This document shows, in pieces, positions 1 to 8,679 of a stretch of DNA of 22,864 nt. How positions within the stretch are numbered: position 1 is the first letter of the stretch; every line of letters starts with the position of its first letter. This DNA is from an uncultured Clostridium sp. Its GTDB lineage: Bacteria; Bacillota; Clostridia; TANB77; CAG-508. The stretch lies in the NCBI GenBank assembly GCA_900556455.1, contig USOV01000013.1, positions 1-22,864 on the forward strand, given 5' to 3'. The notes beneath the pieces were generated by a model that saw only the letters and a program-made list of their open reading frames with translations, was not told where the DNA came from and searched no databases. Both the position numbers and the translations under genes were made by a program.

Positions 1-22
1 AGAAAAAATATAGTGACACCTA

Positions 23-31
23 TGATATAAT
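23..31 (+). promoter_or_regulatory. extended -10 promoter upstream of uvrA
   Basis: TG-A-TATAAT is seen at 23-31, an extended -10 element. A -35 would fall at the very edge of the window, where the sequence is A-rich and no match is seen. A short AGCTT/AAGCT hairpin (39-52) follows just before the ribosome binding site. No LexA-type SOS box is visible in the 60 bases available. Confidence 0.45.
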
Positions 32-64
32 AATAGTTAGCTTAAAAAAGCTATGGAGGAAAAT

Positions 65-2887
65 ATGAACGATAATATTATAGTAAAGGGAGCGAAAGCG
101 AACAATTTAAAAAATATAAATGTAACCATACCAAGAGATAAATTAGTTGTTATAACAGGACTTTCAGGCTCTGGAAAGTCTTCATTAGCATTTGATACAC
201 TTTATGCAGAAGGTCAAAGACGTTATGTAGAAAGCCTATCTTCATATGCACGTCAATTTCTTGGTTTAATGGAAAAACCAGATGTTGAATCAATAGAAGG
301 ACTTTCACCAGCAATATCAATAGACCAAAAAACAACATCAAAAAATCCACGTTCTACAGTAGGAACAGTTACAGAAATATATGACTATATTCGTTTATTA
401 TATGCAAGAATAGGTGTGCCACATTGCCCAAACTGTGGCAAAAAAATAGAAAAACAAAGCTTAGACCAAATAGTAGATAAAGTACTAAGCCTAGAAGAAG
501 GAACAAAAATACAAGTACTTGCACCAGTAATTAGAGGTAAAAAAGGTGAGTATGTAAAACTATTAGAGAATTTTAGCAAAGAAGGATTTGTAAGAGTAAG
601 AGTAGATGGTACAATTTATGAAATTACAGATGATATTGAAATAGATAGAAAGAAAAAACACAACATAGATTTAATAGTAGATAGATTAGTAGTTAAACCA
701 GAAATAAGAAGCAGATTATCTGAATCTGTAGAAACTGCTTTAAAATATGCAAATAACTTAGTATTAATAAATGTCCAAGGAAAAGAAGAGATGCTATTTA
801 GCCAAAACTATGCTTGTCCAGATTGTAATATTAGTATTGAAGAATTAACACCAAGAATGTTCTCATTTAATAATCCATTTGGAGCTTGTCCAGATTGTTT
901 GGGAATAGGATATTTAATGAAAATAGATGAAGACTTAATTTTGCCGGACAAAAATAAAACACTATATGATGGAGTAAAAGCCTTTGGTGCAAGTAGCATG
1001 AAAAAAGGCGATACTATGGCTAAAATGTATTTTGAAAGTATTGCTAAAAAATATGGAGTTGATATATCAAAACCAATAAAAAAATTACCAAGAGAATTTT
1101 TAGATAAAATAATGTATGGTACAGGGGAAGAACCTATAGATTTTGAATATACTTCAGCTGCTGGAACAAGAAAATTCACAGCTCCTTTTGAAGGAGTAAT
1201 TCCAACATTAGAAAGAAGATATAGAGAAACAAAATCTAATGGCATGAGGAACTTCTACGAAATGTACATGAGTTATAGTCACTGTGACACTTGCCATGGA
1301 GCAAGATTAAAAAAAGAAAGTTTAGCAGTTACAGTTGGAAACAAAAACATAAAAGAACTTACAGATATGCCAATTAATAGAATAAAAGAATTCTTGAGTA
1401 ACTTAGAACTAAGCAGAACGGAGAGAATGATATCAGAACAAATTATTAGAGAAATAAAATTAAGACTACAATTCTTAATGGATGTAGGACTTGAATATAT
1501 AACTTTATCTAGAAGTGCAGGAACATTATCTGGCGGAGAAGCACAAAGAATAAGGCTTGCAACTCAGATTGGCTCAGGCTTAACTGGGGTAATGTATATT
1601 TTAGATGAGCCAAGCATTGGACTTCACCAAAGAGATAATAACAAATTGATTGAAACCTTGAAAAAATTAAGAGATTTAGGAAATACAGTAATAGTTGTAG
1701 AACATGATGAAGATACAATGTATGCAGCTGACCAGATTATAGATATTGGACCAGGTGCAGGAGTTCATGGCGGAAGAGTTGTAGCACAAGGAACAGTAGA
1801 AGAAATAAAAAAAGTAACAGAATCAGAAACAGGAAACTACTTAAGTGGAAGAAAACAAATAAAAGTGCCAAAAGTAAGAAGAAAACCAAGCAGATTATCA
1901 ATTGAAGTAAAGGGTGCCTGTGAAAATAACTTAAAAAATATAGATGTAAAATTTCCACTTGGAGTATTTACATGTGTTACAGGGGTATCTGGTTCAGGAA
2001 AAAGTACATTAGTAAACGAAATATTATATAAAACACTTGCAAGAGATTTATACAAATCAAGTGAAAGACCAGGAAAATGCAAGGAAATAGTAGGAATAGA
2101 AAATATTGATAAAATAATAAACATAGACCAATCTCCAATAGGAAGAACCCCAAGGTCAAACCCTGCAACATATACAGGAGTATTTGATAATATTAGAGAC
2201 TTATTTGCAGAAACAAATGAAGCAAAACTAAGGGGATATTCAAAAGGCAGATTTAGCTTTAACGTTTCTGGAGGGAGATGTGAACATTGCCAAGGGGATG
2301 GAATATTAAAAATAGAAATGCATTTCTTATCAGATATATATGTACCTTGTGAAGTATGTAAGGGTACAAGATACAACAAAGAAACCTTAGAGGTAAAATA
2401 TAAAGGAAAAAGCATAGCAGATGTGTTAGACATGACAGTAGAAGAAGCACTAGAATTTTTTACAAATGTTCCAAAAATAAAACAAAAAATACAAACACTA
2501 TATGATGTAGGCCTAGGCTATATAAAACTTGGACAACCATCTACAACTTTATCTGGAGGAGAAGCACAAAGAGTAAAACTTGCAACAGAACTTTCAAAAA
2601 GACCAACAGGAAAAACATTATATATTCTAGATGAACCTACAACAGGACTTCATATAGCAGATGTTCATAAACTAATAGATATTTTACAAAGACTAGTAGA
2701 TACAGGAAATAGTATAATAGTAATAGAACACAACTTAGACCTAATTAAAACAGCAGATTATATTATAGATTTAGGACCAGAAGGTGGAGAAAAAGGCGGA
2801 GAAATAGTGGCTGTGGGAACACCAGAGCAAATAATGAAAAATGATAGGTCATACACGGGAAAATTCTTGGAAAAACTTTCATTATAA
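65..2887 (+). CDS. uvrA: UvrABC excinuclease subunit A
   Basis: UvrA is the damage-sensing ATPase of nucleotide excision repair; it works as a dimer and loads UvrB onto lesions in the cytoplasm. The protein shows both ABC ATPase modules: Walker A GLSGSGKS near residue 32 with a CPNCG half zinc finger, a second CPDC...CPDC zinc module, the signature LSGGEAQRIRLA and Walker B YILDEPSIGLH. The second half repeats this with GVSGSGKS, CEHC...CEVC, LSGGEAQRVKLA and YILDEPTTGLH. Its length of about 940 residues is normal. I chose the ATG at 65 over the in-frame ATG at 53 because GGAGGA at 55-60 is well placed for 65, while nothing suitable precedes 53. No uvrB is adjacent in the window. Confidence 0.97.
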   Translation: MNDNIIVKGAKANNLKNINVTIPRDKLVVITGLSGSGKSSLAFDTLYAEGQRRYVESLSSYARQFLGLMEKPDVESIEGLSPAISIDQKTTSKNPRSTVGTVTEIYDYIRLLYARIGVPHCPNCGKKIEKQSLDQIVDKVLSLEEGTKIQVLAPVIRGKKGEYVKLLENFSKEGFVRVRVDGTIYEITDDIEIDRKKKHNIDLIVDRLVVKPEIRSRLSESVETALKYANNLVLINVQGKEEMLFSQNYACPDCNISIEELTPRMFSFNNPFGACPDCLGIGYLMKIDEDLILPDKNKTLYDGVKAFGASSMKKGDTMAKMYFESIAKKYGVDISKPIKKLPREFLDKIMYGTGEEPIDFEYTSAAGTRKFTAPFEGVIPTLERRYRETKSNGMRNFYEMYMSYSHCDTCHGARLKKESLAVTVGNKNIKELTDMPINRIKEFLSNLELSRTERMISEQIIREIKLRLQFLMDVGLEYITLSRSAGTLSGGEAQRIRLATQIGSGLTGVMYILDEPSIGLHQRDNNKLIETLKKLRDLGNTVIVVEHDEDTMYAADQIIDIGPGAGVHGGRVVAQGTVEEIKKVTESETGNYLSGRKQIKVPKVRRKPSRLSIEVKGACENNLKNIDVKFPLGVFTCVTGVSGSGKSTLVNEILYKTLARDLYKSSERPGKCKEIVGIENIDKIINIDQSPIGRTPRSNPATYTGVFDNIRDLFAETNEAKLRGYSKGRFSFNVSGGRCEHCQGDGILKIEMHFLSDIYVPCEVCKGTRYNKETLEVKYKGKSIADVLDMTVEEALEFFTNVPKIKQKIQTLYDVGLGYIKLGQPSTTLSGGEAQRVKLATELSKRPTGKTLYILDEPTTGLHIADVHKLIDILQRLVDTGNSIIVIEHNLDLIKTADYIIDLGPEGGEKGGEIVAVGTPEQIMKNDRSYTGKFLEKLSL

Positions 2888-2903
2888 AAATCAAAAAAAA
2901 CAA

Positions 2904-2935
2904 TTGACAAAAAATATTTTTAAAGATATTATAAT
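2904..2935 (+). promoter_or_regulatory. promoter of the LRR surface protein gene
   Basis: A perfect -35 TTGACA lies at 2904-2909. A -10 TATTAT follows at 2927-2932 with a 17-base spacer, overlapping a TATAAT at 2930-2935. The site lies in the 80-base gap after uvrA, so the surface protein is transcribed separately. The AGGGGAAG ribosome binding site begins near 2954. Confidence 0.7.
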
Positions 2936-2967
2936 AATATAAAAAGTAAAAAAAGGGGAAGATTCAA

Positions 2968-5900
2968 ATGAGAAAAATATTAAAAATAAACAGTTTAGTA
3001 TTAATATTGGTATTAATGTTTAATATGTTATTCCCAATATTATCGATAGCAGCAGAAGAAAAAGTAACAATAAGTTTCAAAGACAAAAATTTATATAATG
3101 CAATCTTAACAGAATTAGGAAGTAAAGTAGAAAGCAGTAACGAAGGAACATTAACAATTACTATTACAAAAGCTAATTTGGAAACTGTAACAACTTTAGA
3201 ATTAAACAAGAAGCAAATAACAGATGTATCAGGAATTGAAAAATTTACAAACCTTAAGACATTAGACTTAGAATATAATAATATAAGTGATATAACACCA
3301 CTTTCATCACTTACAAAACTTACAGATTTACGCTTACATTCAAATAATATAAGCAATATATCACCACTTCAAACATTAACAAATATTACATACTTAAGTT
3401 TAGGAATAAACAAAATAAGAGATATAACACCACTTTCAGCACTTACAAAACTTAAAACATTGGGACTAGGTGAAAACGAAATAAGTAATATAAGCCCACT
3501 TCAAACATTAACAAACATTACATGGTTAAGTTTATGGGACAGTAAAATAACTGATATAACCTCACTTTCATCACTTACAAACCTTGAAACTTTATACCTT
3601 AATAACAATGAGATAAGTGATATAACCCCACTTAGAACATTAACAAACATTACATGGTTAAACTTAGGGCATAACAAAGTAAGTGATATAACCTCACTTT
3701 CGTCGCTTACAAACCTTGAAACCTTATGGCTTTATTCAACTGAGATAACTGATATAACACCACTTGCATCGCTTTCAAACCTTAAAACTTTAGGTTTATA
3801 TAATAATAAAATAACATCATTTGAGCCAATTTCAAATTTGACAACATTAGAACAATTAAGTGCTTCTAACACACAGATTTCTGATATTAGTTTTTTAACA
3901 AAACTAACAAATATTAAACACTTGTTTTTGTCAAATAACAATATTGAAGATATAAGTGTACTTGCAAATCTTAAAGAATTAATATGGTTATCAATAGGTG
4001 GAAATCCAAACTTAAAAGATGTATCTGCATTAGCTAACTGTACAAAATTAGAAACATTATGGCTACATAATAACAATATTGAAAATATTAGTGAACTAAA
4101 GACTTTAACTAATCTAAAAGATTTAGGAATTAGCGGAAATAAAATAAGTGATTTATCAATAGTAGATGAAATAGCTTCACTTAAATTAACTAATAAATGG
4201 AGACCAAATCTTAATAGTAACGATGACGAAATAACTGTATCATCAAATTATCAAAACATAAGTAAAATACTAACTAAAACAGAGGCAGCTAATGAAATTA
4301 CTTTACCACAAATATTTACTAAAATAAAAGACAAACATAGTAAATTATATACAGAAGAAGCACTTGAATTAGTAAATTGTACTTTAAGTTCAGATGGAAC
4401 AAAAATAAAATTAAACGAAAACGTAAATGAAGCTACAGTAACCATAAAAGGTGGAGCAATAGCAGATTCAAAATTTGTTGTAAAAGTTGACGACGGAAAG
4501 CCTCCAGTTTTAGACGTAAAATATAGTACAACAGAGCCAACAAATAAAAGTGTAACAGTAACAATAACATCAAATAAAGAATTAAAAGAAGTAGAAGGAT
4601 GGAAATTATCAGAAGATAAATTATCAATAACAAAAGAATACACACAAAATGCTACAGAGGAAATAACAGTACAAGACTTTGCAGGAAATACAGGTAAAGC
4701 AAAAGCTGTAATAAACAATATAGATGTAACAGCACCAGAAGTAGAAGTAGAATATAGCACAACCGAAACTACAAATGACACAGTAACAGTAACAGTTAAA
4801 TCAAATGAGAAATTAAAAGAAGTTAAAGGCTGGACTTTATCAGAAGACAAATTAATACTAACAAAAGAATACACTGACAACACAGAAGAAACATTAATAG
4901 TATATGATTTAGCAGGAAATGAAAGAAAAATACCAATAAGAATAGCAAACATAGATAAAGTAGAATTAGAAGCAAAAGTAGCATATAGTATAACAGAAGC
5001 AACAAAAGGAACAGTAAAAGTAACAATTAAAGCAAATAAAAAAATAAAACAAGTTGAAGGCTGGACATTAGACGAAGCTGGAGTAACACTAACAAAAACA
5101 TATGCACAAAATGCAGAAGAAGTAGCAGAACTTCAAGATTTAACAGGAAATAAAGTAAAAGTTAATATAAAAATAAATAATATTGATACTACTGTACCAC
5201 AAGTAGAAGTAAAATATAGTACAACAGAAGTAACAAAGAAAAAAGTCACAGTAACAATAGTTGCAAATGAAAAACTACAAGAACTAGAAGGCTGGGAAAT
5301 ATCAGAAGATAAATTAACTTTAACAAAAGACTATTATAAAAACGAAGAAGAAGAAATAACAATATTAGATTTAGTAGGAAATAAAAGAACAATACCAATA
5401 AAAATAACAAACATAGATATGGTAGAACTACAAGCTGAAGTAAAATACAGTACTACAGAACTAACAAGAGAGACAGTAAAAGTAACAATAAAAGCAAACA
5501 AAGATATACAATCAGTTGAAGGATGGATTTTAGAAGAAGATGGTGAAACACTAACAAAAGTATATACTCAAAATAAAAAAGAAGAAGTAACCATATGTGA
5601 CTATGCAGGAAACGAAAAGAAAGTTACAATAACAATAAGCAACATAGACACAACAGCACCAGAAGTAGAAGTAAAATATAGCACAACAAAAACAACAACA
5701 GAAAATGTAACAGTTGAAATAGTTGCAAATGAACAAATAACAGGAATAGAAGGCTGGAGCTTATCAAGTGATAAAACAACATTAACAAAAACATATTCAC
5801 AAAACAAAGAAGAAGAAGTAACTATATATGACTTAGCTGGAAACAGTAGAAAAGTAACAATAAAAGTAAACAATATAGAGAAAAAAGACAACACAACAGC

Positions 5901-6015
5901 TGGCGGAACTATACCAAAAACAGGGAAAAACGTGATAATTATTTCTTTAACATGTGTATTATTAGTAGGAATAGTATCATACATAAAATTAAGAAAATTT
6001 AAAGGAATAAGATAG
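2968..6015 (+). CDS. internalin-like LRR surface protein with six Ig-like repeats and IPKTG sorting signal
   Basis: This is a secreted, probably cell-wall-anchored protein of 1015 residues. A signal peptide occupies about residues 1-29 (positive start, hydrophobic core, cleavage near SIAA/EE). Residues about 60-400 are 22-residue leucine-rich repeats of the internalin type (LTNL..L.L..N.ISDI.PL). A linker region of about 100 residues follows. Residues 510-971 are six Ig-like repeats, each exactly 77 residues, carrying YSTTE, EGW, LTK-Y, D-AGN and NID landmarks. The C-terminus has IPKTG at 982-986, then a hydrophobic segment and a basic tail, the layout of a sortase substrate with a variant LPXTG motif. 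Such proteins usually mediate adhesion or ligand binding; the ligand is unknown. No sortase gene is in the window. It has its own promoter and terminator. Confidence 0.9.
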   Translation: MRKILKINSLVLILVLMFNMLFPILSIAAEEKVTISFKDKNLYNAILTELGSKVESSNEGTLTITITKANLETVTTLELNKKQITDVSGIEKFTNLKTLDLEYNNISDITPLSSLTKLTDLRLHSNNISNISPLQTLTNITYLSLGINKIRDITPLSALTKLKTLGLGENEISNISPLQTLTNITWLSLWDSKITDITSLSSLTNLETLYLNNNEISDITPLRTLTNITWLNLGHNKVSDITSLSSLTNLETLWLYSTEITDITPLASLSNLKTLGLYNNKITSFEPISNLTTLEQLSASNTQISDISFLTKLTNIKHLFLSNNNIEDISVLANLKELIWLSIGGNPNLKDVSALANCTKLETLWLHNNNIENISELKTLTNLKDLGISGNKISDLSIVDEIASLKLTNKWRPNLNSNDDEITVSSNYQNISKILTKTEAANEITLPQIFTKIKDKHSKLYTEEALELVNCTLSSDGTKIKLNENVNEATVTIKGGAIADSKFVVKVDDGKPPVLDVKYSTTEPTNKSVTVTITSNKELKEVEGWKLSEDKLSITKEYTQNATEEITVQDFAGNTGKAKAVINNIDVTAPEVEVEYSTTETTNDTVTVTVKSNEKLKEVKGWTLSEDKLILTKEYTDNTEETLIVYDLAGNERKIPIRIANIDKVELEAKVAYSITEATKGTVKVTIKANKKIKQVEGWTLDEAGVTLTKTYAQNAEEVAELQDLTGNKVKVNIKINNIDTTVPQVEVKYSTTEVTKKKVTVTIVANEKLQELEGWEISEDKLTLTKDYYKNEEEEITILDLVGNKRTIPIKITNIDMVELQAEVKYSTTELTRETVKVTIKANKDIQSVEGWILEEDGETLTKVYTQNKKEEVTICDYAGNEKKVTITISNIDTTAPEVEVKYSTTKTTTENVTVEIVANEQITGIEGWSLSSDKTTLTKTYSQNKEEEVTIYDLAGNSRKVTIKVNNIEKKDNTTAGGTIPKTGKNVIIISLTCVLLVGIVSYIKLRKFKGIR
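3247..3774 (+). repeat. four 132-base tandem supra-repeats in the LRR domain
   Basis: Two 22-residue LRR units form a 44-residue (132-base) unit repeated four times without length change. Each unit starts with TNL/TNI and ends with an SPLQTL- or TPL-type segment. The DNA of the later copies is close to identical over long stretches (for example around 3562-3600 and 3691-3730), which points to fairly recent unequal recombination or slippage. Confidence 0.85.
4495..5880 (+). repeat. six 231-base tandem Ig-like repeats
   Basis: Units lie at 4495-4725, 4726-4956, 4957-5187, 5188-5418, 5419-5649 and 5650-5880, all exactly 231 bases (77 residues). Units 3 and 5 start with a VELQA-like edge, while units 2, 4 and 6 start with TAPEV or TVPQV. 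This suggests that pairs of repeats were duplicated together. Confidence 0.9.
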
Positions 6016-6026
6016 GTTATAAAAAC

Positions 6027-6062
6027 AAAAAAAGATGCATGTAAAAATATGCATCTTTTTTT
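6027..6062 (+). terminator. rho-independent terminator after the LRR gene
   Basis: The arms GATGCAT (6034-6040) and ATGCATC (6049-6055) are extended by an A run on the left and a T run on the right into a 14-base stem, with an 8-base loop and T-rich 3' end. It could also work on the minus strand, although no convergent gene is seen. Confidence 0.85.
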
Positions 6063-6079
6063 ATTTTATGCCATTTCTC

Positions 6080-6108
6080 TTGCAAAACCACTAATTTATA
6101 TATATAAT
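6080..6108 (+). promoter_or_regulatory. promoter upstream of ruvB
   Basis: TTGCAA (6080-6085) and TATAAT (6103-6108) are 17 bases apart. The -10 lies inside an imperfect palindrome with arms CTAATT (6091-6096) and AATTAG (6106-6111), which could be an operator or chance in AT-rich DNA. Confidence 0.6.
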
Positions 6109-6139
6109 TAGGAAAGAAAAAATAGAAAGAGGAAATGCT

Positions 6140-7147
6140 ATGGACGACAATATATTACTACCACAAACTCAGAATGAAGAGGAAGAATTTGCTGAGGTTT
6201 CACTAAGACCCAAATACTTAAAAGAGTATATTGGACAAACTAAAGTAAAAGAAAATATGAAAATATATATTGAAGCAGCTAAAAAAAGAAAAGAAGCTTT
6301 AGACCATGTTTTACTTTATGGGCCACCAGGACTTGGAAAAACAACACTTGCTAACATAATTGCAAACGAAATGAAATCAAATATAAAAATTACATCAGGC
6401 CCTGCTATTGAAAAACCAGGAGACTTAGCAGCACTACTTACAGGGCTTCAAACAAATGATGTTTTGTTTATAGATGAAATACACAGATTAAATAGAAATG
6501 TAGAAGAAATTTTGTACCCTGCTTTAGAAGATTATGTTTTAGACATAATTATAGGAAAAGGAGCAGAAGCAAAGTCGATAAGAATTGATTTACCAAAATT
6601 TACATTAATTGGTGCAACTACAAGAGCTGGTTCACTTACAACTCCGCTTCGTGATAGATTTGGAATAGTACAAAGACTAGAACTTTATAATGAAAAACAA
6701 CTAAACACAATAGTAAAAAGGTCAGCAGATATTTTAAACATAGAAATTGATGAAGATGGGAGCTTAGAAATAGCCAAACGTTCAAGAGGAACACCAAGAA
6801 TTGCAAATAGACTACTAAAAAGAGTAAGAGATTATGCATCTGTACTAGGAGACGGGAAAGTAACAAATGAAATTGCAAAAATTGCTTTAAAAAAACTTGA
6901 GATAGATGATTTGGGCTTAGACAATATAGATAGAAAAATATTGGAAACTATAATTTACAACTATTCTGGAGGACCAGTAGGGATAGATACTTTATCATTA
7001 ACAATTGGTGAAGAAGCCGAAACAATAGAAGATGTTTATGAACCTTATTTAATGCAAATGGGATTTATTGCTAGAACCCCAAGAGGAAGAATTGTAACCC
7101 CAATGGCATATAAACATTTAGGAATTGAAAAAAAGGAGGATTTTTAA
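6140..7147 (+). CDS. ruvB: Holliday junction branch migration helicase RuvB
   Basis: RuvB is the AAA+ motor that drives Holliday junction branch migration with RuvA. At 335 residues it has the normal length. Walker A GPPGLGKTT is near residue 61, Walker B VLFIDEIH near 108, sensor I GATTRAG near 158 and the arginine-finger region LRDRFG near 170. A winged-helix C-terminus ends with RTPRGR. The ATG at 6140 has AAAGAGG at 6126-6132. No ruvA precedes it, so the pair is split here. The stop codon overlaps the next start by one base (TAATG), so it is probably co-transcribed with the glycosyltransferase. Confidence 0.97.
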   Translation: MDDNILLPQTQNEEEEFAEVSLRPKYLKEYIGQTKVKENMKIYIEAAKKRKEALDHVLLYGPPGLGKTTLANIIANEMKSNIKITSGPAIEKPGDLAALLTGLQTNDVLFIDEIHRLNRNVEEILYPALEDYVLDIIIGKGAEAKSIRIDLPKFTLIGATTRAGSLTTPLRDRFGIVQRLELYNEKQLNTIVKRSADILNIEIDEDGSLEIAKRSRGTPRIANRLLKRVRDYASVLGDGKVTNEIAKIALKKLEIDDLGLDNIDRKILETIIYNYSGGPVGIDTLSLTIGEEAETIEDVYEPYLMQMGFIARTPRGRIVTPMAYKHLGIEKKEDF

Positions 7148-8091
7148 TGAAAAAAATTACAATAATTGTACCATCTTATAATGAGGAAGAAGCATTGCCT
7201 TATTTATACGAAAGATTAAATACTATGATGAATAATCTAAACCAATATGAATTTGAAGTTCTATTTATAAATGATGGAAGCAAAGATAAAACATTAGAAC
7301 TTATCAAAGAAATGAGAAACAAGGATAATAGAATTTCGTATGTAAATTTCTCAAGAAATTTTGGTAAAGAAACAGCAATGATTGCAGGTCTTGACTATGC
7401 AACAGGAGATGCAGTTATTTTCATTGATGCAGATTTACAAGACCCACCAGAATTAATCCCAGAACTTATAAAATATTGGGAAGAAGGGTATGATGATGTT
7501 TATGCTAGAAGAAGTAGCAGAAAAGGAGAAACATTTTTAAAGAAATTTACATCAAAAATGTATTACAAAGTTCTTCAAAGTTTAACTAGAGTTGAAATTC
7601 AAAAAGATACAGGAGATTTTAGGCTATTAGATAGAAGATGTGTAAATGCCCTAAAGAAAATGAGAGAAACACAAAGATGCTCAAAATCAATGTTTAGCTG
7701 GATTGGTTATAAGAAAAAAGAAGTAATGTATGATAGAGACCCAAGAGTGGCAGGAACAACAAAATGGAACTATAAAAAATTAGTTGATTTAGCAATTGAT
7801 GGAATAACAGCATTTACAACATCTCCGCTTAGAATATCTACATTTTTAAGTATTCCTACATTTCTAGCATTTATAATATATTTAATTTACATAATAGTAA
7901 AATGTATTAACAATTCTGCTGGAATACAAGGATATCAAATAATTATACTATTAAATTTATTCTCATTTGGAGTAATAATACTATTAATAGGAATTATAGG
8001 AGAATACTTAGGTAGAATTTTCAATGAAACAAAAAATAGACCATTATATTTTGTAGATGAATATAACGGGGAAAAGGAACAAAATTTATGA
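7147..8091 (+). CDS. GT2 glycosyltransferase, polyprenyl-phosphate sugar synthase type
   Basis: This 314-residue membrane enzyme resembles the DPM1/GtrB/CsbB group, which transfers a nucleotide-activated hexose to polyprenyl phosphate on the cytoplasmic membrane face. An N-terminal GT-A domain shows VPSYNEEEALP, FINDGS and the metal-binding DADLQDPPE (D94, D96), then KDTGDFRLLDR. Two transmembrane helices follow in the last 90 residues. A GGAGG site at the end of ruvB serves its start. Its stop overlaps the queH start by four bases (ATGA). It is a paralogue of the gene at 12245 and serves as an internal template for that frameshifted gene. The sugar specificity cannot be read from the sequence. 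Confidence 0.9.
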   Translation: MKKITIIVPSYNEEEALPYLYERLNTMMNNLNQYEFEVLFINDGSKDKTLELIKEMRNKDNRISYVNFSRNFGKETAMIAGLDYATGDAVIFIDADLQDPPELIPELIKYWEEGYDDVYARRSSRKGETFLKKFTSKMYYKVLQSLTRVEIQKDTGDFRLLDRRCVNALKKMRETQRCSKSMFSWIGYKKKEVMYDRDPRVAGTTKWNYKKLVDLAIDGITAFTTSPLRISTFLSIPTFLAFIIYLIYIIVKCINNSAGIQGYQIIILLNLFSFGVIILLIGIIGEYLGRIFNETKNRPLYFVDEYNGEKEQNL

Positions 8092-8660
8092 GATTATTAT
8101 TACATACATGTTGTGCACCATGTAGCGTGTATTGCATAGATAGCTTAAGAAAGGAAGAAATAGAGCCAACGGTATATTGGTTTAACCCAAACATTCACCC
8201 TTACATGGAATATAAAGCAAGAAGAGACACTTTAAAAGAATACACAAAAAGCATTGGAGTAGAAGCAATATTTGAAGAAAATTATGGACTAAAGGAATTT
8301 TGCAAAAATGTAATAGACGATTTAGAAAACAGATGCGTAAAATATTGTTATAGAGTGCGTTTAGAACAGACTGCAAAATTTGCAAAAGAAAATGGATATG
8401 ATGCATTCTCAACTACACTTTTAATAAGTCCATACCAAAAACATGAAGAACTAAAAACTTTAGGAGAAGAAATTGCTAAAAAATATGGATTAACTTTTCT
8501 TTATAGAGATTTTAGACCAGGATTTAGAGAAGGACAAGCAAAAGCCAGAGAACTAGGCCTATATATGCAAAAATACTGTGGCTGTGTGTTCTCAGAAGAG
8601 GATAGATATGCTAAACAAATCAAAAAAGAGAAAGATTTACATCAATATGTGTTAGATTAG
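8088..8660 (+). CDS. queH: epoxyqueuosine reductase QueH
   Basis: QueH (formerly DUF208) reduces epoxyqueuosine to queuosine in tRNA, a non-orthologous replacement for QueG. The 190-residue protein starts with LLHTCCAPCS, giving the conserved Cys pair C8/C9. Further conserved landmarks are NRC...CYRVRL (C83, C87), TTLLISPYQKH and KYCGCVFSEEDR near the C-terminus. The family uses two paired cysteine sets to hold an iron-sulfur cluster. The second set here is spaced CX3C, while I recall CX2C as usual. The start overlaps the upstream stop codon, implying translational coupling. Confidence 0.93.
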   Translation: MRLLLHTCCAPCSVYCIDSLRKEEIEPTVYWFNPNIHPYMEYKARRDTLKEYTKSIGVEAIFEENYGLKEFCKNVIDDLENRCVKYCYRVRLEQTAKFAKENGYDAFSTTLLISPYQKHEELKTLGEEIAKKYGLTFLYRDFRPGFREGQAKARELGLYMQKYCGCVFSEEDRYAKQIKKEKDLHQYVLD

Positions 8661-8679
8661 GCAAAAAGAGGATTAAAAA

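Noticed and set aside
1..64. LexA (SOS) box before uvrA
   Set aside because: I looked for GAAC-N4-GTTC and found none in the 64 bases present; a site further upstream would be outside the window. None is seen before ruvB either.
3247..3774. CRISPR-like array
   Set aside because: The repeats are contiguous, in frame and code for LRR units with no spacers.
4251..4952. long minus-strand ORF opposite the Ig-like repeats
   Set aside because: Low-complexity mirror of the biased repeats, with no ribosome binding site or recognisable family.
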